39,729 nt of DNA from positions 1 through 39,729 of the forward strand of contig JAFXCT010000015.1 in NCBI GenBank assembly GCA_017521365.1, given 5' to 3'. The translations under genes and the position numbers were made by a program. Numbering within the stretch: position 1 is the first letter of the stretch; each line of letters starts with the position of its first letter. Of the stretch, positions 1-8,916 are shown in pieces. A model generated the notes under the pieces. It saw nothing but the letters and a program-made list of their open reading frames with translations. It searched no databases and had not been told where the DNA came from. This stretch comes from Clostridia bacterium (GTDB lineage Bacteria > Bacillota > Clostridia > Oscillospirales > Acutalibacteraceae).

Positions 1-1
1 A

Positions 2-1060
2 GTGCTCTGCCTTGCAACCTCAATGACAGACCTTAAGGAGCGCCTTTCAAGAATTATCGTCGGCTACACCTACGACGAAAAGCCCGTAACCGCAGGCGAG
101 CTCAAGGCAGCAGGCGCAATGGCAGCCCTTCTTAAGGACGCTATCAAGCCCAACCTTGTACAGACTCTTGAGGGCACACCTGCTCTTGTTCACGGCGGTC
201 CTTTTGCAAATATCGCACACGGCTGTAACTCCGTTACCGCTACAAAGCTCGCACTTCGCCTTGGCGATTACGCTATCACGGAAGCAGGCTTCGGCGCTGA
301 CCTCGGCGCAGAGAAATTTCTCGATATCAAGTGCCGCTACGCAGGTCTTACACCCAGCGCAGTAGTAATCGTTGCAACAATCCGTGCGCTTAAAATGCAC
401 GGCGGTGTTCCCAAAACTGAGCTCAACGGCGAAAACCTTGAGGCACTCGAAAAGGGTATCCCGAATCTTCTCCGTCACGTTTCAAACATCAAAAATGTTT
501 ATAAGCTCCCGAGCGTAGTTGCTGTCAACCGCTTCCCGACCGATACGGATGCCGAAATCGACCTTGTTATCGCAAAGTGCAAGGAGCTCGGCGTAAACGT
601 TGTTCTTTCAACCGTTTGGGCTGAAGGCGGCAAGGGCGGCGAAGAGCTTGCAAAGGAGGTTGTACGCCTTTGCGAAGAACCCAACGATTTCAGCTTCTCC
701 TACGACCTTGACTGCTCAATCGAAGAAAAGATTGAAGCAATTGTCAAAAAGGTATACGGCGGCGACGGAGTGAGCATTCTCCCTGCCGCAAAGAAGCAGA
801 TTGACAACCTCACCGCACTCGGCTATTCCAACCTGCCGATTTGCGTTGCAAAAACCCAGTACAGCTTCTCCGATGACCCGACAAAGCTCGGTGCACCCGA
901 AGGGTTCAAGGTTACAATCAAGAACGTCAAAATCTCCGCAGGCGCAGGCTTCATAGTCGTTCTGACAGGCGATATTATGACTATGCCCGGTCTTCCCAAA
1001 GTCCCCGCCGCCGAAAGAATCGACGTAGACGAAAACGGCAAAATAACAGGTCTTTTCTGA
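2..1060 (+). CDS. fhs: Formate-tetrahydrofolate ligase, C-terminal part
   Basis: ATP-dependent ligation of formate to tetrahydrofolate in the cytoplasm, giving 10-formyl-THF for one-carbon metabolism. The frame is open at the left edge, so about the first third of the usual roughly 555-residue protein lies outside the window and the first in-window GTG is internal. The visible 352 residues are collinear with the family C-terminal two thirds. Recognisable segments include [26 protein letters not shown] and the late glycine-rich [10 protein letters not shown]...[11 protein letters not shown] strong terminator follows 22 nt after the stop, so this is the last gene of its unit. Family assignment is very secure. 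Confidence 0.97.
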   Translation: MLCLATSMTDLKERLSRIIVGYTYDEKPVTAGELKAAGAMAALLKDAIKPNLVQTLEGTPALVHGGPFANIAHGCNSVTATKLALRLGDYAITEAGFGADLGAEKFLDIKCRYAGLTPSAVVIVATIRALKMHGGVPKTELNGENLEALEKGIPNLLRHVSNIKNVYKLPSVVAVNRFPTDTDAEIDLVIAKCKELGVNVVLSTVWAEGGKGGEELAKEVVRLCEEPNDFSFSYDLDCSIEEKIEAIVKKVYGGDGVSILPAAKKQIDNLTALGYSNLPICVAKTQYSFSDDPTKLGAPEGFKVTIKNVKISAGAGFIVVLTGDIMTMPGLPKVPAAERIDVDENGKITGLF

Positions 1061-1082
1061 TTAATAAAACCTATATAAATTC

Positions 1083-1126
1083 AAACAGAGAGCAGTCGCT
1101 TTGACCGCTCTCTGTTTCACTTTTTT
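1083..1126 (+). terminator. Rho-independent terminator after fhs
   Basis: Perfect 11-bp arms AAACAGAGAGC (1083-1093) and GCTCTCTGTTT (1107-1117) close a short loop and are followed by a T-run at 1121-1126. It lies just downstream of the fhs stop. Confidence 0.9.
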
Positions 1127-1169
1127 GCGGTATCATTACACCGCACCGATTATTTTACAACCGGAAAAG

Positions 1170-1367
1170 TTATCTCATATTCTGCTCGTAGGACTGGATC
1201 ATCTTCTTGACCATCTGACCGCCGACACTACCTGCTTCACGAGAAGTAAGGTCGCCGTTGTAGCCCTGCTTGAGGTTTACGCCGACTTCGTTTGCTGCTT
1301 CCATCTTAAATCTGTTAAGCGCTTCACGTGCCTCGGGTACTACGCTCTTGTTGCTGCTCTTAGCCAT
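1170..1367 (-). CDS. Alpha/beta-type small acid-soluble spore protein
   Basis: A 65-residue DNA-binding protein that coats and protects the chromosome in dormant spores and is degraded by the GPR protease on germination. The sequence has the family layout: variable N-terminus with PEAREALNRFK, then EVGVNLKQGYNGDLTSREAGSVGGQMVKKMI split over the two conserved helices, including the near-invariant GxLTSRxxGxVGGxMVKKM signature. An AAAGGAG site lies about 10 nt before the ATG. It is a single gene, expected to be read in the forespore under sigma-G. I could not pick a convincing sigma-G promoter in the AT-rich leader. It is the best evidence in the window that the organism sporulates. Confidence 0.96.
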   Translation of the reverse strand: MAKSSNKSVVPEAREALNRFKMEAANEVGVNLKQGYNGDLTSREAGSVGGQMVKKMIQSYEQNMR

Positions 1368-1463
1368 TTCAAATTACACTCCTTTGCTGAAATCTTTTCG
1401 TTTGTGTTTGCTCTATTATTATTGATGTGCTTTTTAATTTTATTATTGTTAAGTTTTGTTAAG

Positions 1464-1516
1464 AAAATAAAAAAAGTCCGCCTATCACAACGACACGGGG
1501 TCGTGATAAGCGGACT
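1464..1516 (-). terminator. Terminator of the first lipase-like gene
   Basis: A long imperfect hairpin has arms AGTCCGCcTATCAC (from 1475) and GTGATAaGCGGACT (to 1516). On the minus strand it is followed by a U-run (A-rich 1464-1474 on the plus strand). It sits 14 nt beyond the stop of the minus-strand gene ending at 1530. Confidence 0.88.
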
Positions 1517-1529
1517 GAATTTTTACGGA

Positions 1530-3464
1530 TTAGCCTTTGATAAGGTCGATGAAGCCCTTGGGGCCGACAACTGCGTGAACAAGGTCATTTGCACCCTTGA
1601 GGATGAAGTTGAGAGCCTTATCGCCGAAGCCAGGCTCTTCCTCTGCGGTATAAACGCCGATTTCGACCATCATAGCCTCAACTGCGTCGAAGTAGGGCTG
1701 GTCAACCTCGGGGTCACAGATGGGGTTAGCAGCTGCCTTGTCTGCTGCGTCAAGAACTGCCTGCTGGTCAGCGGTGAGCTCGTAGCCCGTTTCTGCGCAG
1801 TATCTTTCAAGGTCGGGAAGGTTGTATCTCTGATAATCTCTGAGATTTCTTGCGCCGTTGAACTGCGGGAAGTAGTATTCATCTTCCTTGGGGTCGTCAC
1901 AGTCTTCAACAGTCTTTACGTGGCCCGTTGCAAGCTCGAGAGCAAGTGCAATAGCAACGTTGTTGTACTCAAGCTCGTGCTTCTGCTTATAGAAGAACCA
2001 AGAGGACTCCTTGCGGTATGTAGTGGAAATATCAATTGAGCCGTCGGGAGAAAGCTCTCTGCCCTTGGTGTCCTCAAACTCCTCACCGGGAGCAACGTAG
2101 GACGTACCGGGAGCTGTTGAATCGATGTTGATGATTTCGTCGGAGTTTGTTGTGGGAGCGCTCTTCATAAAGCCGAAGGCTGTGTAATCGCTTGTGATTG
2201 CGCCGAAGGGAAGACCGTAGCCGGAGATGAAGGAGAAGGTTACGCCTTCTTTTTCAAGTGCGGACATAGTATTGTCGAGCTTTTTCTTTGCAGCCTGGAA
2301 GGCATCTGCCTCTGCCTTAACAACCTTGGACTTGATGAGGTGTTTTACGCCGTCATATCTGTCAGTGGGGATAAGGTTGCAGAGAGAAGGTGTTGCACAG
2401 AGAAGCTCTGTTGCAATGCCCTGCAGAGCCATATCAATAAAGCCGCGGAGAATATCCTTGGGGAAGATACGAAGAACGATGTTGATAAGATAACCCCAGG
2501 GCTCGCCGATGAGGTTACCGATAATGCCGTTGTAGAAAAGGTCTGCCGACTCGTCGCAGAAGTCGCCTGCAAGCATATCTGCAACAACGTCACTGCCGTC
2601 CCATGCGCCGACGATGCTGACAACACGGCGGATGTGGTTTTCGGCTACTGTGGGATATGCGTCCATATAAGCGGTGACGATGGAAGCGCCCATACTCATC
2701 GGAACGAGAACGATATCCTTTGCACCGACCTTGTTTTCCTTAAGTATTTTTTCAACGAATTCGTGCATTGCTGCTACGTTCTTTGAGGTGTAGGAGAATG
2801 CGTTGAAGTTGAAGACGTAGAGATAATCTTCAAAGTTTTCGCCGAATTTTTCACGTGCAATTTCCTTACAGGGAATGGAGGAATAGAAGCGGTTCTTTGC
2901 CTCACTTTCAACTCTGCCGTCCTCAAGCGTTGCATAGGGGAACTCAGAAACGGGCATAGCATATCTGGGAGTAACTACTCTCGGGTCGCCGTTGCCGTCT
3001 TCACCGACAATGTTGAAATGGAAAAGGTCTCTGACAATCTTGTCAACCTTGTTCTGGTCGATGATGTTTACGCCGAGTACGGCAGAAGTGAGAAGCTCAA
3101 GAACAGCGGCAACAATATTGAGGATTGTGCCCTTGTCGTTGAACACCTCGTCAAAGCTGTTGAAAAGGTTCCATCTGGACAGATACTTGCCCTCTGCAAT
3201 AAGGGGAGCGTAGTTTTCATAGTCCTGAAGTGTGCCCTTTTCAAAAGCACCTTCCTGTGTGTAGCTCTCATCAAAAAGATAAGAGTAGCTCTGGCCGATA
3301 CCTGTTACGAAAACAACAAGGCTGTTCTCACCCTCTGCGAATGCGCATTCAAGTGAGTCGGCTGTTGTGACCTCGGGCTGCTTTGCAGTTTCGGCAAAGG
3401 TGGGCACGAGAACTACAGGCACGAGCATTGCAATTGAAAGAATAATTGCTATAAGTTTTTTCAT
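1530..3464 (-). CDS. Secreted lipase-like alpha/beta hydrolase, paralogue 1
   Basis: A 644-residue protein with a classic signal peptide (MKK, hydrophobic core, cleavage near TFAETA), so exported. After the leader an oxyanion-type strand reads VVFVTGIGQS. The nucleophile elbow is PMSMGAS with Ser257, a PxSxG motif in place of the common GxSxG. A conserved late segment, SPDGSIDISTT followed by FFYKQKHELEYNN, carries the probable catalytic His in QxHE. It is homologous along its length to the products of 15547-17364 and 17398-19269. The closest broad resemblance is to lipase/LCAT-like esterases; the substrate is unknown. AGGAGG stands before the ATG, and a candidate promoter lies at 3503-3531. 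It is a single-gene unit divergent from ceramidase-like protein 1. Confidence 0.8.
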   Translation of the reverse strand: MKKLIAIILSIAMLVPVVLVPTFAETAKQPEVTTADSLECAFAEGENSLVVFVTGIGQSYSYLFDESYTQEGAFEKGTLQDYENYAPLIAEGKYLSRWNLFNSFDEVFNDKGTILNIVAAVLELLTSAVLGVNIIDQNKVDKIVRDLFHFNIVGEDGNGDPRVVTPRYAMPVSEFPYATLEDGRVESEAKNRFYSSIPCKEIAREKFGENFEDYLYVFNFNAFSYTSKNVAAMHEFVEKILKENKVGAKDIVLVPMSMGASIVTAYMDAYPTVAENHIRRVVSIVGAWDGSDVVADMLAGDFCDESADLFYNGIIGNLIGEPWGYLINIVLRIFPKDILRGFIDMALQGIATELLCATPSLCNLIPTDRYDGVKHLIKSKVVKAEADAFQAAKKKLDNTMSALEKEGVTFSFISGYGLPFGAITSDYTAFGFMKSAPTTNSDEIINIDSTAPGTSYVAPGEEFEDTKGRELSPDGSIDISTTYRKESSWFFYKQKHELEYNNVAIALALELATGHVKTVEDCDDPKEDEYYFPQFNGARNLRDYQRYNLPDLERYCAETGYELTADQQAVLDAADKAAANPICDPEVDQPYFDAVEAMMVEIGVYTAEEEPGFGDKALNFILKGANDLVHAVVGPKGFIDLIKG

Positions 3465-3502
3465 AATGAGCCTCCTGTTCGGGTTTATTATTACAGTTTA
3501 AT

Positions 3503-3531
3503 ATAATAACACTTATTTTCTTTGTTTTAAA
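3503..3531 (-). promoter_or_regulatory. Candidate sigma-A promoter for the lipase-like gene
   Basis: On the minus strand TTTAAA (3526-3531) and TATTAT (3503-3508) are separated by 17 nt, upstream of the AGGAGG ribosome binding site. The match to consensus is moderate. Confidence 0.4.
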
Positions 3532-3587
3532 TACATTTTTGAATTTTTCTCCTTTTGTACAAAAACCGAGCTCATTTTATATCTAAT

Positions 3588-3616
3588 TTGACCATAGACT
3601 AACTTTCGCTTTTATA
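3588..3616 (+). promoter_or_regulatory. Candidate sigma-A promoter of the ceramidase/mannosidase operon
   Basis: TTGACC (3588-3593), a 17-nt spacer and TTTATA (3611-3616) lie about 90 nt before the first ATG of the plus-strand operon. The -35 is strong and the -10 moderate. It faces away from the lipase promoter in the same 240-nt divergent region. Confidence 0.5.
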
Positions 3617-3707
3617 TTTACTTTTATATATATTAATGATAATATATACTCATCTATATATTTTCCGCAGCAGCATTTTGCCAAGCGGAAGGAAAGAGGT
3701 AACGTTT

Positions 3708-5564
3708 ATGAAAAAAACAACCGCAGCCATCATTGCAGTTTTACTGTGTCTTTGTATTATTATGCCCACGACGGCATTTGCACAGACCGATAATCAGGCA
3801 AGCTACAGCTCCGTTGAGGAGTACGTTGCTTCCGCACAGAACGAGGAAGAAGCTGACAGCAATTTGAACGCAAAAATCGCAGGCGCAAAATTCCTTAACA
3901 AATTAAGTAATTTCTTTATCAATAGTGTTCTTGCAAACGTACTCAACGCCATTATTCCCGATTCTGCCGCAGTTGCAGACTACGAGGAATTTGACATCAA
4001 CAAGTACGACAACTTCTACGCAGGTATGGATGAGTTTATCGACGAGCCTCAGGGCGACAAGGTATGGAGCCTCGGCTACGGCAAGGCTTCCGTTCTTCCT
4101 GCAGACTTCGGCACAAAGAAGTACGCAAAGGGCGCTTACATCCCCTACATCTTCGGCGACAGTATGTACAAGGATGAGGACGGCCAGGACGAAGACCTTA
4201 TGGTAAGAGCAGTCGTTATGGACGACGGCTCCGGCAGAGGCAAGGTCGTATTCCTTTCTCTTGACGCTATGGGCTTTGCCAATGCAGACGTAAGAGCAGT
4301 CCGTGCAGCGCTCAAGGATATTGCCAAGAAGCACAACATAGTAAGCATCAACCTTTCCTGCACACACATTCACACCGGTATTGACTCACAGGGCGTATGG
4401 ACTGACCCCATCGGCTGTATCGTAAACAATATTTTCAGCGACAACGTAAAATACGGCGTTGAGCGTTCCTTTATCGATGCTGTTGTCAAGGGCTCCAAGA
4501 AGGCAGTTGAGGAAGCTCTTGCAGAAATGACGGAGGGTAAGCTCTACTACTCCAAAATCGACGTAGGCGAATACGTACACGACAGAACAGCCCCCATCGC
4601 TCTTGACCCCTATCTCTACAAGCTTGAGTTCCTTCCCAGCGTTGAAAACGCAACACCCACAATCATTGCTACATACGGCTGCCATCCCGAGTCCGCAAGC
4701 TACGACTGGGCAAGCGCAGACCCCGAAAAGACACTTTCCTTCGATACGAAGTTCTCCCCTGACTTTATCTGGCACGCAGAAAAGGTTATAAATGCAGCCG
4801 GCTACAACTTCATCTTCATTCAGGGCAACGTTTCTACGGTTACCTCCGGCAGAGGTCTTACAGGCGACGGCATTGACGACTTCCCCGGTAACGCACACTA
4901 CACGGCAGTACGCTACGGCTACGAAATCGGCTACATTATCCTTGGTATGAGTATGACTGAGGAAGAGAGAATTGCTCTCAACGAAGCAACGGGCGACAGA
5001 CTCGGCGTAGCCACTTACGCAAACAAGCCCGACGAATACCCCCACTACACGGTATGGTACGAGGGTCTTGAGACGGTTGAGTCCGTTGAGGTCAAGCCCG
5101 TGCTCAACATTAAGCTCAAGCAGTTCACGGTAAGAATTGACAACAACATCATCACCCTCCTCGGTAAAACCTCCGTTGCCGACAACTTCGTTCTTAAGGA
5201 CGACAACGGCAGACACTACACCGTTACGGAAGTCGGCTACCTTGAAATCGGCGACAATATGAAGGTTTATATGAGCCCCGGCGAAACCTTTGGTGAGCTC
5301 TTCCTCGGCGGCAGCGGCGCAGAGGGCTTTGAATACAAGCCCATCAGAGAATATACGGGCGAGGACATTATCGTTATGGACCTTATGAACGATGCGGCAG
5401 GCTACGTTGCAAACCCTGCAAACTACGTTCTTGCAGGCCTTCAGTACAACGAGAATTCCGGCGAGTTTGACAGCGACACCTGGTGCCTTATCTCCTACGG
5501 CAAGGGTGCAGCCCCCGCATTCATCGGCAGCTTCTACGACATTTACGACAGCGTAAGAAAATAA
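3708..5564 (+). CDS. Secreted neutral-ceramidase-like protein, paralogue 1
   Basis: A 618-residue exported protein (MKKTTAAIIAVLLCLCI... leader, cleavage near TAFAQ). The ATG at 3708 is chosen because GGAAAGAGG lies before it and the signal peptide begins there. It resembles the neutral/alkaline non-lysosomal ceramidase family. Shared blocks are DDGSGRGKVVFLSLD, the metal-binding CTHIHTGIDSQG (His220, His222), FIQGNVST with a Ser (Ser376) at the family's nucleophile position, and the SPGE glutamate. Unlike paralogues 2-4 it lacks the C-terminal HYEE..STG block and instead ends with a different tail after NDAAGYVANPANY. It heads the operon and is 27 nt before the GH38 gene. Family ceramidases split N-acyl-sphingosine, but the substrate here is unproven. 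Confidence 0.78.
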   Translation: MKKTTAAIIAVLLCLCIIMPTTAFAQTDNQASYSSVEEYVASAQNEEEADSNLNAKIAGAKFLNKLSNFFINSVLANVLNAIIPDSAAVADYEEFDINKYDNFYAGMDEFIDEPQGDKVWSLGYGKASVLPADFGTKKYAKGAYIPYIFGDSMYKDEDGQDEDLMVRAVVMDDGSGRGKVVFLSLDAMGFANADVRAVRAALKDIAKKHNIVSINLSCTHIHTGIDSQGVWTDPIGCIVNNIFSDNVKYGVERSFIDAVVKGSKKAVEEALAEMTEGKLYYSKIDVGEYVHDRTAPIALDPYLYKLEFLPSVENATPTIIATYGCHPESASYDWASADPEKTLSFDTKFSPDFIWHAEKVINAAGYNFIFIQGNVSTVTSGRGLTGDGIDDFPGNAHYTAVRYGYEIGYIILGMSMTEEERIALNEATGDRLGVATYANKPDEYPHYTVWYEGLETVESVEVKPVLNIKLKQFTVRIDNNIITLLGKTSVADNFVLKDDNGRHYTVTEVGYLEIGDNMKVYMSPGETFGELFLGGSGAEGFEYKPIREYTGEDIIVMDLMNDAAGYVANPANYVLAGLQYNENSGEFDSDTWCLISYGKGAAPAFIGSFYDIYDSVRK

Positions 5565-5591
5565 TATAAGAAAAAGTTGGTGACTTCTTAT

Positions 5592-8500
5592 ATGAAAAAG
5601 AACAAGCCAAAGATTTATACCGCAGCCACGGCACACCTAGATACGTCGTGGCTGTGGACACTTGAAGAAACAATAAGCAACTATATTCCGGACACAATCA
5701 AAAGCAATTTTGAGCTTCTGGAAGCCTATCCCGAATACAAATTCAATTTTGAGGGCAGCTACAGATACGAGCTGATTAAGGAATACTACCCCGAGGCTTT
5801 TGAAAAAATCCGCAGTTATGCAAAAAGCGGCAGGTGGCAGCCCTGCGGTGCGTGCTACGAAAACGGCGATGTCAACATCCCCTCCCCCGAAGCACTTACA
5901 CGCAACATTCTTTACGGCAACGGCTTTTTCGAAAAAGAGCTCGGCGTTCGCTCCAACGACATTTTCCTGCCGGACTGCTTCGGCTTCGGCAAGGCTCTGC
6001 CTAGCGTAGCCGCTCACTCGGGACTGACGGGCTTTTCCACGGGAAAGCTTTTCTGGGGCTGTTCCGTTGACGTTCCGTTTGATACGGGCAGGTGGCTCGG
6101 CCCCGACGGAAATGGAATATGGGCGGCGCTTATGCCGTTTTCGTACACAACGTCCTTCGGCAAAATGGAAAAGGCAAAGCGTGTGCACGAAAAGCTTGAA
6201 AACAACAAAAAGAAAAATCTGCCCGGTCTTACTCTTGCCTACCACGGCATAGGTGACAGAGGCGGTGCACCGAATAAGGGCTCTGTAAAAAACGTTGTTA
6301 AGGCACAGCGCAACAACGAAAAATCGGATTTTGAAGTTTATTCCGCAACAACAAAAGAATTTTTCGATGCCGTTGACAATCTGCCCGAAGAGGAAAAAAG
6401 CAGGCTTCCCGTTTACGACGGTGAGTTTCTGCTGACCGCTCACGGCGTCGGAAGCTACACGTCAAGAACGGTAACGAAGCGCTGGAACAGACGGTGTGAG
6501 CTTCTTGCAGATGCCGCAGAAAGATTTGCAGGTGCGGCATTTGCAAACGGGCTTATCAAGTATCCGCAATATTCAATTGACTCCGCCTGGAAAAAGACGC
6601 TTGCACACCACTTTCACGACGATATTACGGGCACGTCCTTTGAGGAATGCTACAAGCGCAACCACAACGACTACGTTCAGGCAATGAACACTCTTTCGGC
6701 GGAATACACAGCCGCCTGCAAGGCACTTTCAGCCGAGCTTGACACGAGCTTTGCAACGGGTATTCCCGTTGTTGTTTCCAACCCTGTACAGACCGCAAAG
6801 ACGAGAAAAGAAGCGGTTACGGTAAAAGTAAAAAGCACGGCGGATTGCTTCAGAGTATTTGACAGAAACGGTGAGGAAGTCCCCTCACAGACCGTATCAA
6901 TATCCGCCGCAGAAAAGGAAATTACTTTCATTGCAGGTGTCCCCTCCTGCGGCCTTGCGGTTTACGATTTGCGTGAAGCAGAAGAAGCAAACACACTTTC
7001 AACTCAGCTTTGTGTTTGCGAAAACCGCATTGAAAACAAAAACTTGAGAGTTGAAATTGATTCAAACGGCGATATCTGTTCGGTTTTCGACAAAAGACTG
7101 AACAAAGAGCTTCTTGCAAAGCCGATAAGACTTCTGCTTTTAAACAACACCCACAGCTTTGACTGGCCTGCGTGGGAAATCAAACACGCCGACCTTTGCG
7201 AAAAGCCCTACGCCACGGCAGAGAAGCCGACCGTAAAAATTCTTGACAGCGGTGCGGCGCTTGCTTCGCTTGAAATTACTCGCACGGCAGGCAAATCAAC
7301 TTTTAAGCAAATTGTGTCGCTTGACAGCGAAAGCGAATACGTTTCGGTATACAGCGAAACCGACTGGCGTGAGGAAGCAACGCTTCTCAAGGCTGAATTC
7401 AGCTTCACCGCAGAAAACGATTTTGCAAACTACGATATCGGAATGGGCTGTACAAAGCGCGGCACAAACACCGAAAAGCTCTGCGAAGTGCCTGCACAGA
7501 AATGGGCAGATATTACCGCAGAGGATAAAAGCTACGGCGTTTCGGTTTTCAGCGATTCAAGAACAGGATGGGATAAGCCCGATAAATCAACATTAAGGCT
7601 GACTCTTGTTCATACACCGCTGACAGGTTACCGTTGGGAATGCTCACAGCACGTTATGGATATGGGCATCAACCGCTATTCCTTTGCGGTTATGGGCCAC
7701 GAGGGTTCACCCGAAGCGGTGACGCAGTATGCAGATAATTTCTGCCAGCCTATGCACACCTTCGTAACGGAAAGGCACGGCGGCACGCTCGGCACAGAAT
7801 ACGGCTTTGTCAAGCTCAATAACGACACCGTCCGTATTACGGCACTCAAAAAAGCACAGGACAGCGACAGAATTGTTTTGCGTGTAACGGAGTGCTCAGG
7901 CAGGGACAGCGAAAACGTTGAAGCGGTTTTCGCAAAGCCGATAATTGAAGCCTATGCTATACGGGGCGATGAAACCGAAATCGGTGCTTACCCCGTTAAA
8001 GACGGAAGGCTGTGCTTTGACATCAAGCACAACGAAATAAAGAGCTTTGCTCTCGTTTTTGAAAAGACGGAAAGCAAAGCCGACTGCGGCGAAAAAATCA
8101 AGCTCAATTACAACGCAACGGGCATTACGGCAGACAGCAGCCGCAGCACGGCTACGCTCAGGGGCGGAATTTCCGTACCACGTGAGTTGACACCCGACAA
8201 GCTGCTTTTCGGCGGAATTGAATACGCCTTTTCTTCCGAAGGCAAAAACTGCCTCGTCTGCGACGGCAGTAAAATCACCGTGGGAGAAGGCTGTCAAAAG
8301 CTTCACCTGCTTTTGACCTCGCTTGACGGCGACAAAACGGTTGAATTCCGCTGCGGCGAAAAGGTTTATAAAATACCCGTGCAGGACTGCTTTGAAGAGG
8401 TAGGCTGCTGGGATTTGATGCAGGAAAAGCTTACGGGCTATATCAAGCCCCTGCCGCAGGCAATCACCTTTACCCACACGCACGGTAAAAACGGCAATAT

Positions 8501-8891
8501 GACGGCAAAGCAGTTTTATGTTTTCCACGCCGAAATACCCCTTGACGGCGGTACTGAGGTAACAATTCCGGCAGACGAAAGTATTGTAATTTTTGCCGCA
8601 ACCGCCGCAAAAGCCGATTATGCATTTAAAAAGGGTGACGGGCATTTCGATTCACTTGAAAAGCGTGAATTCGACTATGAGTTTTCTCCCGATGCAATAA
8701 AGCGTATGAACCCCAACAGGCTTGAACGCATACTCGACAAATTCCTTGACCGAAGCTTTGTTGTCCGAATAAATGACGGAAGCTTCTACAATAAATTCTC
8801 ACTCGGCGAGCTTTATTACATACTGCGTAAGCTGAGTGAAAGCGCAAACTTAAAAAAACAGATGCAAAAGCTGACCGACAGCCGAAAATAA
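5592..8891 (+). CDS. GH38 alpha-mannosidase
   Basis: A 1099-residue retaining alpha-mannosidase with no signal peptide, so cytoplasmic. The ATG at 5592 is preferred to the upstream TTG/GTG because GGTGA is correctly spaced before it. Catalytic landmarks are the zinc-binding HLDTSW (His15, Asp17), the nucleophile in FLPDCFGFGKALP (Asp128), HHFHDDITGTSFEECY (339-354) and then the long beta-sandwich C-terminal half typical of GH38. Length fits the family. It lies between two secreted ceramidase-like genes and upstream of a GPH symporter, which suggests it trims imported mannose-containing oligosaccharides. The family is clear; linkage specificity is not. Confidence 0.93.
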   Translation: MKKNKPKIYTAATAHLDTSWLWTLEETISNYIPDTIKSNFELLEAYPEYKFNFEGSYRYELIKEYYPEAFEKIRSYAKSGRWQPCGACYENGDVNIPSPEALTRNILYGNGFFEKELGVRSNDIFLPDCFGFGKALPSVAAHSGLTGFSTGKLFWGCSVDVPFDTGRWLGPDGNGIWAALMPFSYTTSFGKMEKAKRVHEKLENNKKKNLPGLTLAYHGIGDRGGAPNKGSVKNVVKAQRNNEKSDFEVYSATTKEFFDAVDNLPEEEKSRLPVYDGEFLLTAHGVGSYTSRTVTKRWNRRCELLADAAERFAGAAFANGLIKYPQYSIDSAWKKTLAHHFHDDITGTSFEECYKRNHNDYVQAMNTLSAEYTAACKALSAELDTSFATGIPVVVSNPVQTAKTRKEAVTVKVKSTADCFRVFDRNGEEVPSQTVSISAAEKEITFIAGVPSCGLAVYDLREAEEANTLSTQLCVCENRIENKNLRVEIDSNGDICSVFDKRLNKELLAKPIRLLLLNNTHSFDWPAWEIKHADLCEKPYATAEKPTVKILDSGAALASLEITRTAGKSTFKQIVSLDSESEYVSVYSETDWREEATLLKAEFSFTAENDFANYDIGMGCTKRGTNTEKLCEVPAQKWADITAEDKSYGVSVFSDSRTGWDKPDKSTLRLTLVHTPLTGYRWECSQHVMDMGINRYSFAVMGHEGSPEAVTQYADNFCQPMHTFVTERHGGTLGTEYGFVKLNNDTVRITALKKAQDSDRIVLRVTECSGRDSENVEAVFAKPIIEAYAIRGDETEIGAYPVKDGRLCFDIKHNEIKSFALVFEKTESKADCGEKIKLNYNATGITADSSRSTATLRGGISVPRELTPDKLLFGGIEYAFSSEGKNCLVCDGSKITVGEGCQKLHLLLTSLDGDKTVEFRCGEKVYKIPVQDCFEEVGCWDLMQEKLTGYIKPLPQAITFTHTHGKNGNMTAKQFYVFHAEIPLDGGTEVTIPADESIVIFAATAAKADYAFKKGDGHFDSLEKREFDYEFSPDAIKRMNPNRLERILDKFLDRSFVVRINDGSFYNKFSLGELYYILRKLSESANLKKQMQKLTDSRK

Positions 8892-8916
8892 AAATTTTAA
8901 AAAGGAGAATAACGGT

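Noticed and set aside
1101..2039. Long plus-strand open frame (312 codons) opposite the SASP and first lipase-like gene
   Set aside because: It runs antisense through two well-supported genes, is rich in Cys/Val/Leu as expected for a shadow frame, and has no ribosome binding site.
4386..5636. Minus-strand open frame of 416 codons opposite ceramidase-like protein 1
   Set aside because: Cys- and Val-rich antisense shadow of a gene with clear family motifs and a signal peptide.
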